Assembly (NCBI GenBank): GCA_902583635.1
Contig: CACHWJ010000009.1
Span: forward strand, 1 to 34,114
DNA: 34,114 nucleotides
Direction: 5' to 3'
Source: an uncultured Pelagibacteraceae bacterium
Lineage (GTDB): Bacteria; Pseudomonadota; Alphaproteobacteria; Pelagibacterales; Pelagibacteraceae
The notes beneath the pieces were generated by a model. That model made no database searches. It saw only the letters and a program-made list of their open reading frames with translations, and was not told the origin of the DNA. Both the position numbers and the translations under genes were made by a program. Positions 24,782 through 31,475 of the stretch are shown in pieces (within the stretch, counting starts at the first letter, position 1; each line of letters opens with the position of its first letter).

Positions 24782-25051
24782 CTAAATATAGACTTTTTCA
24801 GATCTCAATAAACGTAGCTTTGTTTTAACTCCACCTCTACCAGAGTACCCACCTAGTTTTCCATCAGATCTAATTACTCTATGACACGGTATTTTGGGAG
24901 CATATGGGTTTTTTGCACATGCATTAGCTACAGCACGAGCCGATTTAGGGCATTTTAAAGCAATTGCTACCTCTTTATATGTTTTGACAGATCCCTTAGG
25001 TATAGTTTTTAAAAAGTTCCAAACTTTTAATTCAAATTTAGTTCCAATCAT
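24782..25051 (-). CDS. ogt: Methylated-DNA-[protein]-cysteine S-methyltransferase, single-domain form
   Basis: Suicide repair protein for O6-alkylguanine. Only the C-terminal DNA-binding/active-site domain is present: 89 residues against roughly 160-170 for full-length Ogt. The active-site IPCHRVIRSDG (Cys56), the arginine-finger helix SARAVANACAKNPYAP and the GGYSG loop are intact, so it should be an alkyltransferase rather than an ATL protein lacking the Cys. It starts with MIGTKFELKVWNFLKTIPKG. It lies next to an unexplained GC-rich island and near a tyrosine recombinase. Confidence 0.88.
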   Translation of the reverse strand: MIGTKFELKVWNFLKTIPKGSVKTYKEVAIALKCPKSARAVANACAKNPYAPKIPCHRVIRSDGKLGGYSGRGGVKTKLRLLRSEKVYI

Positions 25052-25081
25052 TTATATGCAATTTTAAGAGAAAAACCACGT

Positions 25082-25107
25082 TTTTATGCACTTTTAAGTG
25101 CATAAAA
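25082..25107. repeat. 12-bp perfect inverted repeat upstream of ogt
   Basis: TTTTATGCACTT (25082-25093) and AAGTGCATAAAA (25096-25107) are exact reverse complements separated by TT. No T-run follows on either strand, so it is not an ordinary terminator. It marks one edge of the GC-rich island and lies 31 bp before the ogt start codon, so it could be an operator or the end of a structured RNA. Confidence 0.75.
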
Positions 25108-25119
25108 CAGTAGTTATAG

Positions 25120-25265
25120 GCACGTCGTTTACTCGCTACCGCCATGCCACCCGCTTCGCGCGTTCAGCGATTCCCCGCGAAACTTTCTGCCCTCTGAAAT
25201 TGTTCCTTGCGGTTTTTCTCCAGCTGGCCAGTTAAGGGTTGCCCCTTAATTAAGCTTAACATATC
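25120..25265. other. GC-rich structured island of unknown nature
   Basis: Bases 25121-25250 contain 72 G/C of 130 (about 55%), against roughly 25-30% in the flanks. No conserved protein is recognised. The island contains two further stem-loops, TTCGCG/CGCGAA (25155-25181) and TTAAGGG/CCCTTAA with a TTGC loop (25232-25249), plus overlapping palindromes CCAGCTGG and CTGGCCAG near 25220-25232. High GC with stems in an AT-rich genome suggests a structured RNA, a repeat family or foreign DNA. It does not match tRNA, tmRNA, 6S, SRP or RNase P RNA as far as I can read. Confidence 0.55.
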
Positions 25266-25343
25266 AGCTATTTTATCTATTTGTATCACTTTTTAGTTGT
25301 TTTTTAATTTTTTGATTATTACCTGTGAATAATGGGGATAATT

Positions 25344-25520
25344 CTAATCACCAAACACAAGTATAAAATAGCTTATTAAAAAAAAAATAAAGAGTATTGA
25401 TAAATATATTGTCTCTATAGTTTTTCCAACTTTCTTATATTGAATAATGCTTAGAATCGCAAAAGCTATGGCGGTAATGAGAAAATAATTAGGTTCTATT
25501 AATCCGTTCATCGACGCCAT
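25344..25520 (-). CDS. Small two-helix membrane protein, uncharacterised
   Basis: A 58-codon frame starting at the ATG at 25518-25520 and stopping with TAG. The peptide starts MASMNGLIEPNYFLITAIAF and has two strongly hydrophobic stretches, about residues 12-27 and 39-56, joined by a basic loop QYKKVGKT, ending FGD. That hairpin topology resembles small holin-like or toxin-like peptides, but no family is recognised. It is divergent from the recombinase and shares its promoter region; a TTGATA / 18 bp / TAATAT promoter can be drawn on the minus strand at 25561-25590. Moderate confidence that it is real. Confidence 0.5.
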   Translation of the reverse strand: MASMNGLIEPNYFLITAIAFAILSIIQYKKVGKTIETIYLSILFIFFLISYFILVFGD

Positions 25521-25538
25521 AATTTATTTTTTAAACTA

Positions 25539-25567
25539 TTGACATTAAAAATCATCTAATATATTAC
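25539..25567 (+). promoter_or_regulatory. Promoter of the tyrosine recombinase
   Basis: A consensus TTGACA at 25539-25544, a 17-bp spacer and TATTAC at 25562-25567. The start site near 25574 leaves a leader of about 26 nt. The -10 overlaps the left arm of the inverted repeat at 25563-25597, so protein bound there should block transcription. Confidence 0.65.
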
Positions 25568-25597
25568 TATCGATAATTAATTGTTATCAATAGTAAT
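25563..25597. repeat. 35-bp inverted repeat shaped like a tyrosine-recombinase core site
   Basis: Left arm ATTACTATCGATAA (25563-25576) and right arm TTATCAATAGTAAT (25584-25597) are inverted copies with one mismatch in 14, separated by a 7-bp TTAATTG. Arm-spacer-arm geometry of 14-7-14 is close to loxP (13-8-13) and dif (11-6-11). It lies three bases upstream of the recombinase ATG and covers the -10 of its promoter. Site function is inference. Confidence 0.6.
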
Positions 25598-25600
25598 TGT

Positions 25601-26554
25601 ATGAATGAGCTAACAACAGATCTAAAAACACTTCACGAGGAAACTTTAAATAATCTCAGAAGTTCAAAAGCAAATAATACTTTAAGAGCTTATAAATCTG
25701 ACTTTAAAGACTTCGGTGCTTTTTGTTCAAAGCATAGGTTAAATTCATTGCCAACAGAGCCAAAAATTGTTTCCTTATACCTAACTCATCTCTCCAAATG
25801 CTCAAAAATAAGCACTTTAAGAAGAAGATTGGTTTCAATAAGCATGGTACATAAGTTGAAAGGACACTATTTGGATACTAAACATCCGATCATAGTTGAA
25901 AATTTAATGGGAATAAGAAGGGTCATAGGAAGTATTCAGAAAGGCAAAAAACCTATATTAATCAATCATTTAAAATTAATTATTAATGCTATAAATGAGC
26001 AAAACATTGAAGAAATTAAAAAATTTAGAGACAAATCAATAATCTTAATCGGCTTTGGGGGTGGTTTTAGAAGAACAGAGCTCATCTCAATTGATCATGA
26101 GGATTTAGAATTTACTCCTGAGGGTCTCAAAATCACTATTAAAAAATCTAAAACTGACCAAATTGGTGAAGGAATGACAAAAGCACTACCCTACTTCGAT
26201 AATGAAATTTACTGTCCAGTTAAAAACTTAAAAAAATGGTTAGAAATTTCTAAAATTAAGTCTGGACCTATTTTTAGAAGATTTTCAAAAGGTTTATCAT
26301 TAACAAATAAAAGATTAAGTGACCAATCTGTAGTTTTATTAATTAAAGAATATTTAAAATTAGCAGGTATCGAAAATAAAAATTTTTCTGGACATAGTTT
26401 AAGGTCAGGATTTGCAACAGTAGCTGCTGAGTCAGGTGCAGATGAGCGAAGTATAATGGCTATGACAGGTCATAAAACAACCGAAATGGTAAGAAGATAT
26501 ATCAAAGAAGCAAATCTATTTAAAAATAATGCTTTAAATAAAATAAAATTTTAA
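25601..26554 (+). CDS. Tyrosine recombinase / integrase
   Basis: 317 residues. The N-terminal SAM-like domain (about residues 10-95, TLRAYKSDFKDFGAFCSKHRL) is followed by the catalytic domain. Catalytic residues are visible: Arg157 in GGGFRRTELIS, Lys184 in KKSKTDQ, His265 and Arg268 in HSLRSGFAT, His291 in GHKTTEMV and nucleophile Tyr300 in RRYIKEA. It resembles integrases of phages, plasmids or islands more than XerC/D, because it lacks the Xer C-terminal tail pattern. It is not adjacent to a tRNA: tRNA-Glu lies 2.4 kb away. The glycosyltransferase gene converges on it with a 16-bp gap. Confidence 0.93.
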   Translation: MNELTTDLKTLHEETLNNLRSSKANNTLRAYKSDFKDFGAFCSKHRLNSLPTEPKIVSLYLTHLSKCSKISTLRRRLVSISMVHKLKGHYLDTKHPIIVENLMGIRRVIGSIQKGKKPILINHLKLIINAINEQNIEEIKKFRDKSIILIGFGGGFRRTELISIDHEDLEFTPEGLKITIKKSKTDQIGEGMTKALPYFDNEIYCPVKNLKKWLEISKIKSGPIFRRFSKGLSLTNKRLSDQSVVLLIKEYLKLAGIENKNFSGHSLRSGFATVAAESGADERSIMAMTGHKTTEMVRRYIKEANLFKNNALNKIKF

Positions 26555-26570
26555 AAATTAATCAAATTTA

Positions 26571-28673
26571 TTATTTATTCTCCCAAAAAAAATTAAGTTT
26601 GGTATTGATATTTAAAGTTTTATTAACAATAAAATGAGCAATTTTTTCAGAATTCATTTTGGTATGATATTTTTTCATTCCCTGGTATGCAATTTTATTC
26701 CTTAATTTATCAGAGTTTTTAAATTTGATAATCTTATTAATTAAATCATTATTATTTTTGTAAAATACAACTTCTTTTTTTGAAAATAATTTATTAAGTT
26801 GAGTTCTCACATCAACAAATGTAAGAATACCGTTTCCAATTAATTGTGCAAGTCTATCACTAGAATAAAATTTTAATGGATTACCCTGACTAAGATTTAA
26901 TGCCATTTTTGATTTTGATAACTCATTTTTGAATTCTTCAGCCCATACAGGTTGATTGTTTTTCATACCAAAAATATTAAATTTAATTTGATTATTGCCA
27001 TTCATCAATTTTAAAATAAATGATTCCCTTTTATCAATTTTACCTTTCCTCAATATGCCACGATGAACACCGTGAGAGATTGCAAAAAAAAGATCATATT
27101 TATAAACTTTATTTTTATAAATTTTCATATTTTCAAAGGTTTGGTCAACAGGATTCGGTATAAAAAAAATTTTTTTAGATTTTAAATTTCCTAAAGACGA
27201 TGGATGGGTTGTACAAAAACTTGCATCTAAACTTTCAATTTTACTTAAAAATCTTAATTTGTTATTTTTCCAATTTTTATTATCCATCCTATCTAAAAAC
27301 CACTGACAAAATTTAATACTTGGATAAAATTTTCTTATTTGTTCTAATGTATAATTTGAAATTTGATCGGCATGTCCTAATACAATTAAATGAGGATTAA
27401 AATTACCAACAATTTCAAATAACCTATTATTTAGTGAATTAGATCCATAAATATCTGTTATTTTACGATCTTGACTAATAATATCTCTATCACTGAATGT
27501 TTGAACTGTATGACCTAATTTAATAAATCCATTATTAATTCTACGCCCAGTATTATAAAATAATCTGCCATTATGTCTAATATTGAAGTTTGTGATATGT
27601 AAAATTCTAATTTTGTTTTGATAGAATTTTGAGTTTAAAAATAGTTTTTTTCTATAATTATCAATTAATTTCGATGTAAAATCATTAGTGAGGTAAAAAT
27701 TTTTGTAAGAATTAAATTGTAAGTTCTTTAATTTATTTTTATTTAATATTAATTTTTTAATTTCCTTATAAATTTCACTACTCGAAAGTTTTTTTAAAAT
27801 AATACCATCCGTCACAGTCTCAGGTAAACCTCCCTTATTACTAATTATTACAGCACATCCCCTACTACTAGCTTCTAAACTTGATCTGCCAAATGGCTCA
27901 TCCCATCTTGAACAAGCAACAGCGATTGAGGATTTTTTTAGAAATTTAAGGATGCTTTCATTTGATTGGTATCCTTTATTAATAAGTCTTTCATGATTAA
28001 AAATTATTTTTTCCCTAGGCTCATCTCCAAAAACAATACATTTCCAATCTTTAAATTCATTTAAAATATTCAATACTGCTTCACCAAATAAATCATAACC
28101 CTTTGATTTATTTAATTTTCCAACAAAAGTTATTATCTTTTCTTTTTTATCAAATTGAATTTTTTCAAAACTAGTAGATTGATGAATAATTTCAATTTTT
28201 TCACTATTATAATAAAATTTATTTATATCTTTAAAAAAACGTTTTTTTGTCCATTCACTATTAAAAATAATTTTATGACAAAAATTTAATATAAATAAAC
28301 GTTCACTTACTGAAGTAGAGCCGCTCATAGAAAGTGGATCATTATGAAAATAAAAAACTATTTTTTTTTTAAAATAAGAAAAAAATTTAAGATAAGACGG
28401 CCTATTATGTATTTCTAAAATATCTGATTTTCTTTTTTTTTCCAATTTAATGAAGTTGTTTACATAAATTTTTGAAGAACTTTGAAATATTTTTTTGCTA
28501 AAAGGTATATTTACATAATTTTTTGATAAAATATTTTTATAAACTGTATTTCCATAAACTTTAGTTGATTTATAAATACTTTTTTTATTTACACCGTTTA
28601 TAAAAACTGAAACAGCTCCTGCATTATCTCTTGAAAAATTTTCCTTATAAGGAAGTAGAATGGATATTTTCAT
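26571..28673 (-). CDS. Two-domain glycosyltransferase (GT4 plus CgeB-like GT)
   Basis: A 700-residue fusion of two GT-B type enzymes. Residues 1-345 form a GT4 domain with FVGKLNKSKGYDLF (186-196) and the EX7E donor-binding element EPFGRSSLE (Glu259, Glu267), followed by GGLPETVTDG. Residues 354-700 form a second GT-B unit resembling the CgeB/GT1-like group: RILHITNFNIRHNG, FIPNPVD, then RLAQLIGNGILTFVD near the C-terminus. There is no membrane segment. Such enzymes add sugars to surface polysaccharide or protein. Very high Lys/Asn/Phe content. The ATG overlaps the stop of the upstream GIY-YIG gene. Confidence 0.85.
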   Translation of the reverse strand: MKISILLPYKENFSRDNAGAVSVFINGVNKKSIYKSTKVYGNTVYKNILSKNYVNIPFSKKIFQSSSKIYVNNFIKLEKKRKSDILEIHNRPSYLKFFSYFKKKIVFYFHNDPLSMSGSTSVSERLFILNFCHKIIFNSEWTKKRFFKDINKFYYNSEKIEIIHQSTSFEKIQFDKKEKIITFVGKLNKSKGYDLFGEAVLNILNEFKDWKCIVFGDEPREKIIFNHERLINKGYQSNESILKFLKKSSIAVACSRWDEPFGRSSLEASSRGCAVIISNKGGLPETVTDGIILKKLSSSEIYKEIKKLILNKNKLKNLQFNSYKNFYLTNDFTSKLIDNYRKKLFLNSKFYQNKIRILHITNFNIRHNGRLFYNTGRRINNGFIKLGHTVQTFSDRDIISQDRKITDIYGSNSLNNRLFEIVGNFNPHLIVLGHADQISNYTLEQIRKFYPSIKFCQWFLDRMDNKNWKNNKLRFLSKIESLDASFCTTHPSSLGNLKSKKIFFIPNPVDQTFENMKIYKNKVYKYDLFFAISHGVHRGILRKGKIDKRESFILKLMNGNNQIKFNIFGMKNNQPVWAEEFKNELSKSKMALNLSQGNPLKFYSSDRLAQLIGNGILTFVDVRTQLNKLFSKKEVVFYKNNNDLINKIIKFKNSDKLRNKIAYQGMKKYHTKMNSEKIAHFIVNKTLNINTKLNFFWENK

Positions 28674-28933
28674 TATTTATTATTTAAATAATTTTTTTTA
28701 ATTTTTAATCTTTCTTTATAATTTTTTTTTAAAATAAATTCGTTTCTCATTGCAATCGACTTTGTTGCATAGCCTTTTTTATATATTAATTTCCAATATC
28801 TTCCTCTTGTAAATTTAGCTCCTTTTGAGGAGTTATGTAATTTAATTCTATTAGCAATATTTGAAGTATACCCAACATAAGATGTGGTCTTGTTTTTGTG
28901 AGTGCTAATAATTAAATAAACAAAATACTTCAT
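28673..28933 (-). CDS. GIY-YIG domain protein (YhbQ/UPF0213-like)
   Basis: 86 residues, essentially one GIY-YIG nuclease domain. It starts FVYLIISTHKNKTTSYVGYTSNI, where VYL and YVG are the two short motifs, then has NRIKLHNSSKGAKFTRGRYWKLIY (catalytic-type Arg and the conserved KGAK-x-T-R) and ends with RNEFILKKNYKERLKIKK, containing the conserved Glu. Homologous small proteins are frequent and often move with accessory genes; their role is unsettled. Its stop overlaps the glycosyltransferase start, and tRNA-Glu ends 3 bp upstream of its start codon. Confidence 0.85.
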   Translation of the reverse strand: MKYFVYLIISTHKNKTTSYVGYTSNIANRIKLHNSSKGAKFTRGRYWKLIYKKGYATKSIAMRNEFILKKNYKERLKIKKNYLNNK

Positions 28934-28936
28934 TAT

Positions 28937-29011
28937 TGGCGGTCCCTAGGGGAATCGAACCCCTCTTTCGAGGATGAAAACCACGTGTCCTAACCGATAG
29001 ACGAAGGGACC
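28937..29011 (-). tRNA. tRNA-Glu (anticodon TTC)
   Basis: 75 nt including an encoded CCA. Acceptor GGTCCCT pairs with AGGGACC. The D arm GTCT/GGAC, anticodon loop TTTTCAT with TTC, and T arm AGGGG-TTCGATT-CCCCT are clear. The anticodon stem CGTGG/CCTCG contains a T-T mismatch at its middle pair. A promoter (TTGATT, 17 bp, TAAAAA) lies directly upstream at 29022-29050. Confidence 0.95.
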
Positions 29012-29021
29012 GAATTGCTGC

Positions 29022-29050
29022 TTTTTATTGTAAAAAAGTATATTAATCAA
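29022..29050 (-). promoter_or_regulatory. Promoter of tRNA-Glu
   Basis: On the minus strand TTGATT (29050-29045), 17-bp spacer, TAAAAA (29027-29022). The start would be about four bases before the mature tRNA. It lies in the 69-bp gap between glpX and the tRNA, separating this tRNA from the glpX transcript. Confidence 0.5.
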
Positions 29051-29080
29051 GCTTTAACAGATTTAGAATAGTTATCAACA

Positions 29081-30022
29081 TCATCTATTTACAACTTTTT
29101 TAATTATTTTTTTAAAACCTGTGCTCTTATGAGTAACTAAAGTTTCAGAAATGAATTCATTATTTTCAGTTCTTATCCCTGATACTAAATCACCTGAAGT
29201 AATACCTGTCGCACAAAAAATTGAGTCTCCTTTAACAATCTCATCCAATTCATATTTTTTTTTTAAATTAGAAATTCCCATTTTATGAGCTCTTCTCTTG
29301 TCTTTTTCTGTATGAAATAAGAATCTTCCTTGAAAACAGCATTCAAAAGTATCAAGGGCTGCTGAAGCAAGAACACCTTCAGGACCTCCTCCTGTACCTA
29401 GGAAAATATCGACACCATATTTATCATCAGTTACCAATAGAGCACCTGATACATCACCATCGGTAATTAATTTTATATTTACTCCTAATATATTTAATTC
29501 ATTTATGATATCTTTGTGTCTGGGCCTACCCATAACACAAGCAGTAATATTTTCAGGTTTTTTATTTAAATATTCAGATAAATTAAAAATATTTTCTTTG
29601 ACTGAGTAATCTAAATCAATAATGCCCTTTTCATTTACTTTTGCTGAAATTTTTTCCATATATGTTTCTGGGGCATTGAAAAGATTATTTTTTTCAGCAA
29701 TAGCAATCACTGACATAGCACCAGGAAGATTTTTTGCAGCAAAATTAGTACCCTCTAATGGATCAACAGCTATATCAATTTCTGGACCATTAGTGGTGCC
29801 AACTTTTTCTCCAATATATAACATTGGAGCTTCGTCAAGTTCACCTTCACCAATAACTATTTTACCATTTATATTTAATTTATTTAATTCAGTTCTCATT
29901 GAGTCAACTGCTGCTTTATCTGCTGCAACTTTGTCATTTTTTCCAACTAATTGATATGAGGCAATAGCTGCTTTTGATGTAACATTCACAAATTGATCTA
30001 TAAATTTTTGGTCAATTGTCAT
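29081..30022 (-). CDS. glpX: Fructose-1,6-bisphosphatase, class II
   Basis: Gluconeogenic phosphatase of the Li+-sensitive fold. Signature metal-binding segments are GEGELDEAPMLYIGEKVG and IAVDPLEGTNFAAKN; later come DGDVSGALLV and GGGPEGVLASAAL. 313 residues, normal for GlpX. It overlaps the stop of the SbmA-like gene upstream by one base, so the order of transcription is NDUFS4-like gene, SbmA-like gene, glpX. In many alphaproteobacteria glpX follows hom; in this window it does not. Confidence 0.95.
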   Translation of the reverse strand: MTIDQKFIDQFVNVTSKAAIASYQLVGKNDKVAADKAAVDSMRTELNKLNINGKIVIGEGELDEAPMLYIGEKVGTTNGPEIDIAVDPLEGTNFAAKNLPGAMSVIAIAEKNNLFNAPETYMEKISAKVNEKGIIDLDYSVKENIFNLSEYLNKKPENITACVMGRPRHKDIINELNILGVNIKLITDGDVSGALLVTDDKYGVDIFLGTGGGPEGVLASAALDTFECCFQGRFLFHTEKDKRRAHKMGISNLKKKYELDEIVKGDSIFCATGITSGDLVSGIRTENNEFISETLVTHKSTGFKKIIKKVVNR

Positions 30023-31014
30023 TAAATTTTTTCATCAACAAATTCTTCTTGCTTAATTTTGTATTCAAATTCTCTTAAACGTTTATATACACTAGCAAGT
30101 TCAATAATTGTAGGCCAAGCTTTTAATATATATTGCATTGATCCCTCTACCCTGCCAAATGCTCTAATAATTTGCTGCATAACACCTAGTGTAACAGCTC
30201 CTGCAACAATAGCTGGTGCTAAAAATACATATGCTGATAATACATTTGCTTGTAAATATGCAATTCTGCCAATATTAAAATATAAATATCTTAAATAACT
30301 CAAATAATGAATACCTCTTACACCTTCAAATAACTCATCAATAGTTTTAGGTCTTATTGTTCCATCGTCTTCAGCAATGACAAGAATTTTTCTATAAGCA
30401 GCTTCTTTCTTTTGTAAGTCATATTCAACACCTACCAATCTAAGTATCAAACCTAAAATTATAAGAAAAATTGTTCCTCCAACCGACCAAATAAGAGCAC
30501 CTACAATTAAACCATAATTCCAATCACCAAAAAAGAAAATTGGAATACCAATACTTAGACCAAACAAAATTGGCATAAATTCAATTAAAATCATTAAAGC
30601 TTCAATTAAACTTGTTCCAAGAGACTCCATTATTCTTGAAAATTTTATGGTATCTTCTTGTACTCTTTGAGCAGCACCCTCAATTTTTCGAGCTTTATCA
30701 TAAACAGAATGGTACCACTCAACCATGGCAGATCTCCACCTAAATAAATAATGTGATGTAAAAAAACTAACTAATACTGCAACACCAACGTACATAGCAG
30801 CCAGGATTATAAATGATAATAAACTTGCCCAATATTCTTCTATAGTTATTGCATTAGGAGCGCCTAATGCTTTTTGAATCATATCGTAAAATTCACCAAA
30901 CCACTCATTTATTTTAACGTCAATTTTAACTTGAATCCAAAGAGATGAAAGTATTATACCAGTACCTAACCATGACCATAAATACCAATTTCTTTCAGTA
31001 AAAAATCTAAACAT
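30022..31014 (-). CDS. SbmA/BacA-like peptide transporter, membrane domain
   Basis: 330 residues with about six to seven membrane helices. The segment MVEWYHSVYDKARKIEGAAQRVQEDTIKFS is the SbmA/BacA signature, followed by FGLSIGIPIFFFGDWNYGLI and RLVGVEYDLQKKEAAYRKILV. The C-terminal VEGSMQYILKAWPTIIELASVYKRLREFE also fits. SbmA and BacA are about 400 residues; this version is shorter at the N-terminus and has no ABC ATPase domain. BacA/SbmA import peptides and modified antibiotics using the proton gradient. The gene sits between the NDUFS4-like gene and glpX with tight spacing. Confidence 0.83.
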   Translation of the reverse strand: MFRFFTERNWYLWSWLGTGIILSSLWIQVKIDVKINEWFGEFYDMIQKALGAPNAITIEEYWASLLSFIILAAMYVGVAVLVSFFTSHYLFRWRSAMVEWYHSVYDKARKIEGAAQRVQEDTIKFSRIMESLGTSLIEALMILIEFMPILFGLSIGIPIFFFGDWNYGLIVGALIWSVGGTIFLIILGLILRLVGVEYDLQKKEAAYRKILVIAEDDGTIRPKTIDELFEGVRGIHYLSYLRYLYFNIGRIAYLQANVLSAYVFLAPAIVAGAVTLGVMQQIIRAFGRVEGSMQYILKAWPTIIELASVYKRLREFEYKIKQEEFVDEKI

Positions 31015-31018
31015 ATAA

Positions 31019-31300
31019 TTATTTTAAGAAATTATCTGCATAAGATTTTTTTACAGTTTTTCTTTTTTTGGGTTCAATTATCTCATATTCTATTTTTTTC
31101 TTTTTTGCATAGTTAATTGCAAGTTCTTTAGATGAAAATTCTAACTTTAATTCGGTTAACATGTCATCAGAACTTTCCCATCCCATTAAAGGATTTTTAG
31201 TAGGGTCATTTGTTTTAAATTCTAAGAGCCACTTATTAGTTTTTCCAAGACCTGATTGCATTGGACTTTTGTTAGGAATATAAATTATTGCTTTTTTCAT
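31019..31300 (-). CDS. ETC complex I subunit, NDUFS4-like
   Basis: 93 residues matching the ETC_C1_NDUFA4/NDUFS4 family, the accessory 18-kDa subunit of alphaproteobacterial and mitochondrial complex I. Landmarks are AIIYIPNKSPMQSGLGKTNKWLLEF, NPLMGWESSDDMLTELKLEFSSKELAINYAKKKKIEYEI and the basic tail with YADNF. The gene begins 5 bp from the end of tRNA-Pro, a context seen in other alphaproteobacteria. Likely the first gene of the run into the SbmA-like gene and glpX. Confidence 0.88.
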   Translation of the reverse strand: MKKAIIYIPNKSPMQSGLGKTNKWLLEFKTNDPTKNPLMGWESSDDMLTELKLEFSSKELAINYAKKKKIEYEIIEPKKRKTVKKSYADNFLK

Positions 31301-31305
31301 AATGG

Positions 31306-31382
<77 letters not shown>

Positions 31383-31391
31383 AGAGCATTA

Positions 31392-31419
31392 CTAATACAG
31401 TAGTTATTGATATTTTCAA
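31392..31419 (-). promoter_or_regulatory. Promoter of tRNA-Pro
   Basis: On the minus strand TTGAAA (31419-31414), 16-bp spacer, TATTAG (31397-31392), about 10 bp from the mature 5' end. It may also serve the NDUFS4-like gene downstream of the tRNA. Confidence 0.5.
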
Positions 31420-31459
31420 TGATTAAAGCTTCAAAATTAAAAGAATTTTAATAAATATC

Positions 31460-31468
31460 TGGTATATA
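31460..31468 (+). promoter_or_regulatory. Extended -10 of the zinc-ribbon protein gene, predicted leaderless
   Basis: TGGTATATA (TGn plus TATATA) ends seven bases before the ATG at 31476, so transcription would begin at the start codon. No Shine-Dalgarno is visible. Confidence 0.4.
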
Positions 31469-31475
31469 AGAATTT

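Noticed and set aside
25038-25145. 35-codon minus-strand frame (begins MAVASKRRAYNYCF) running from the GC-rich island into ogt
   Set aside because: It crosses the 12-bp inverted repeat and overlaps the ogt start. Composition changes sharply midway, and no domain is recognised. It is better explained as an incidental frame over a structured element.
28937-29011. tRNA-Glu as the attachment site of the recombinase
   Set aside because: It is 2.4 kb from the recombinase end, and I found no duplicated tRNA 3' end elsewhere in the window.
29622-29954. 110-codon plus-strand frame inside glpX
   Set aside because: Antisense to the GlpX metal-binding segments; long only because of the codon usage of the real gene.
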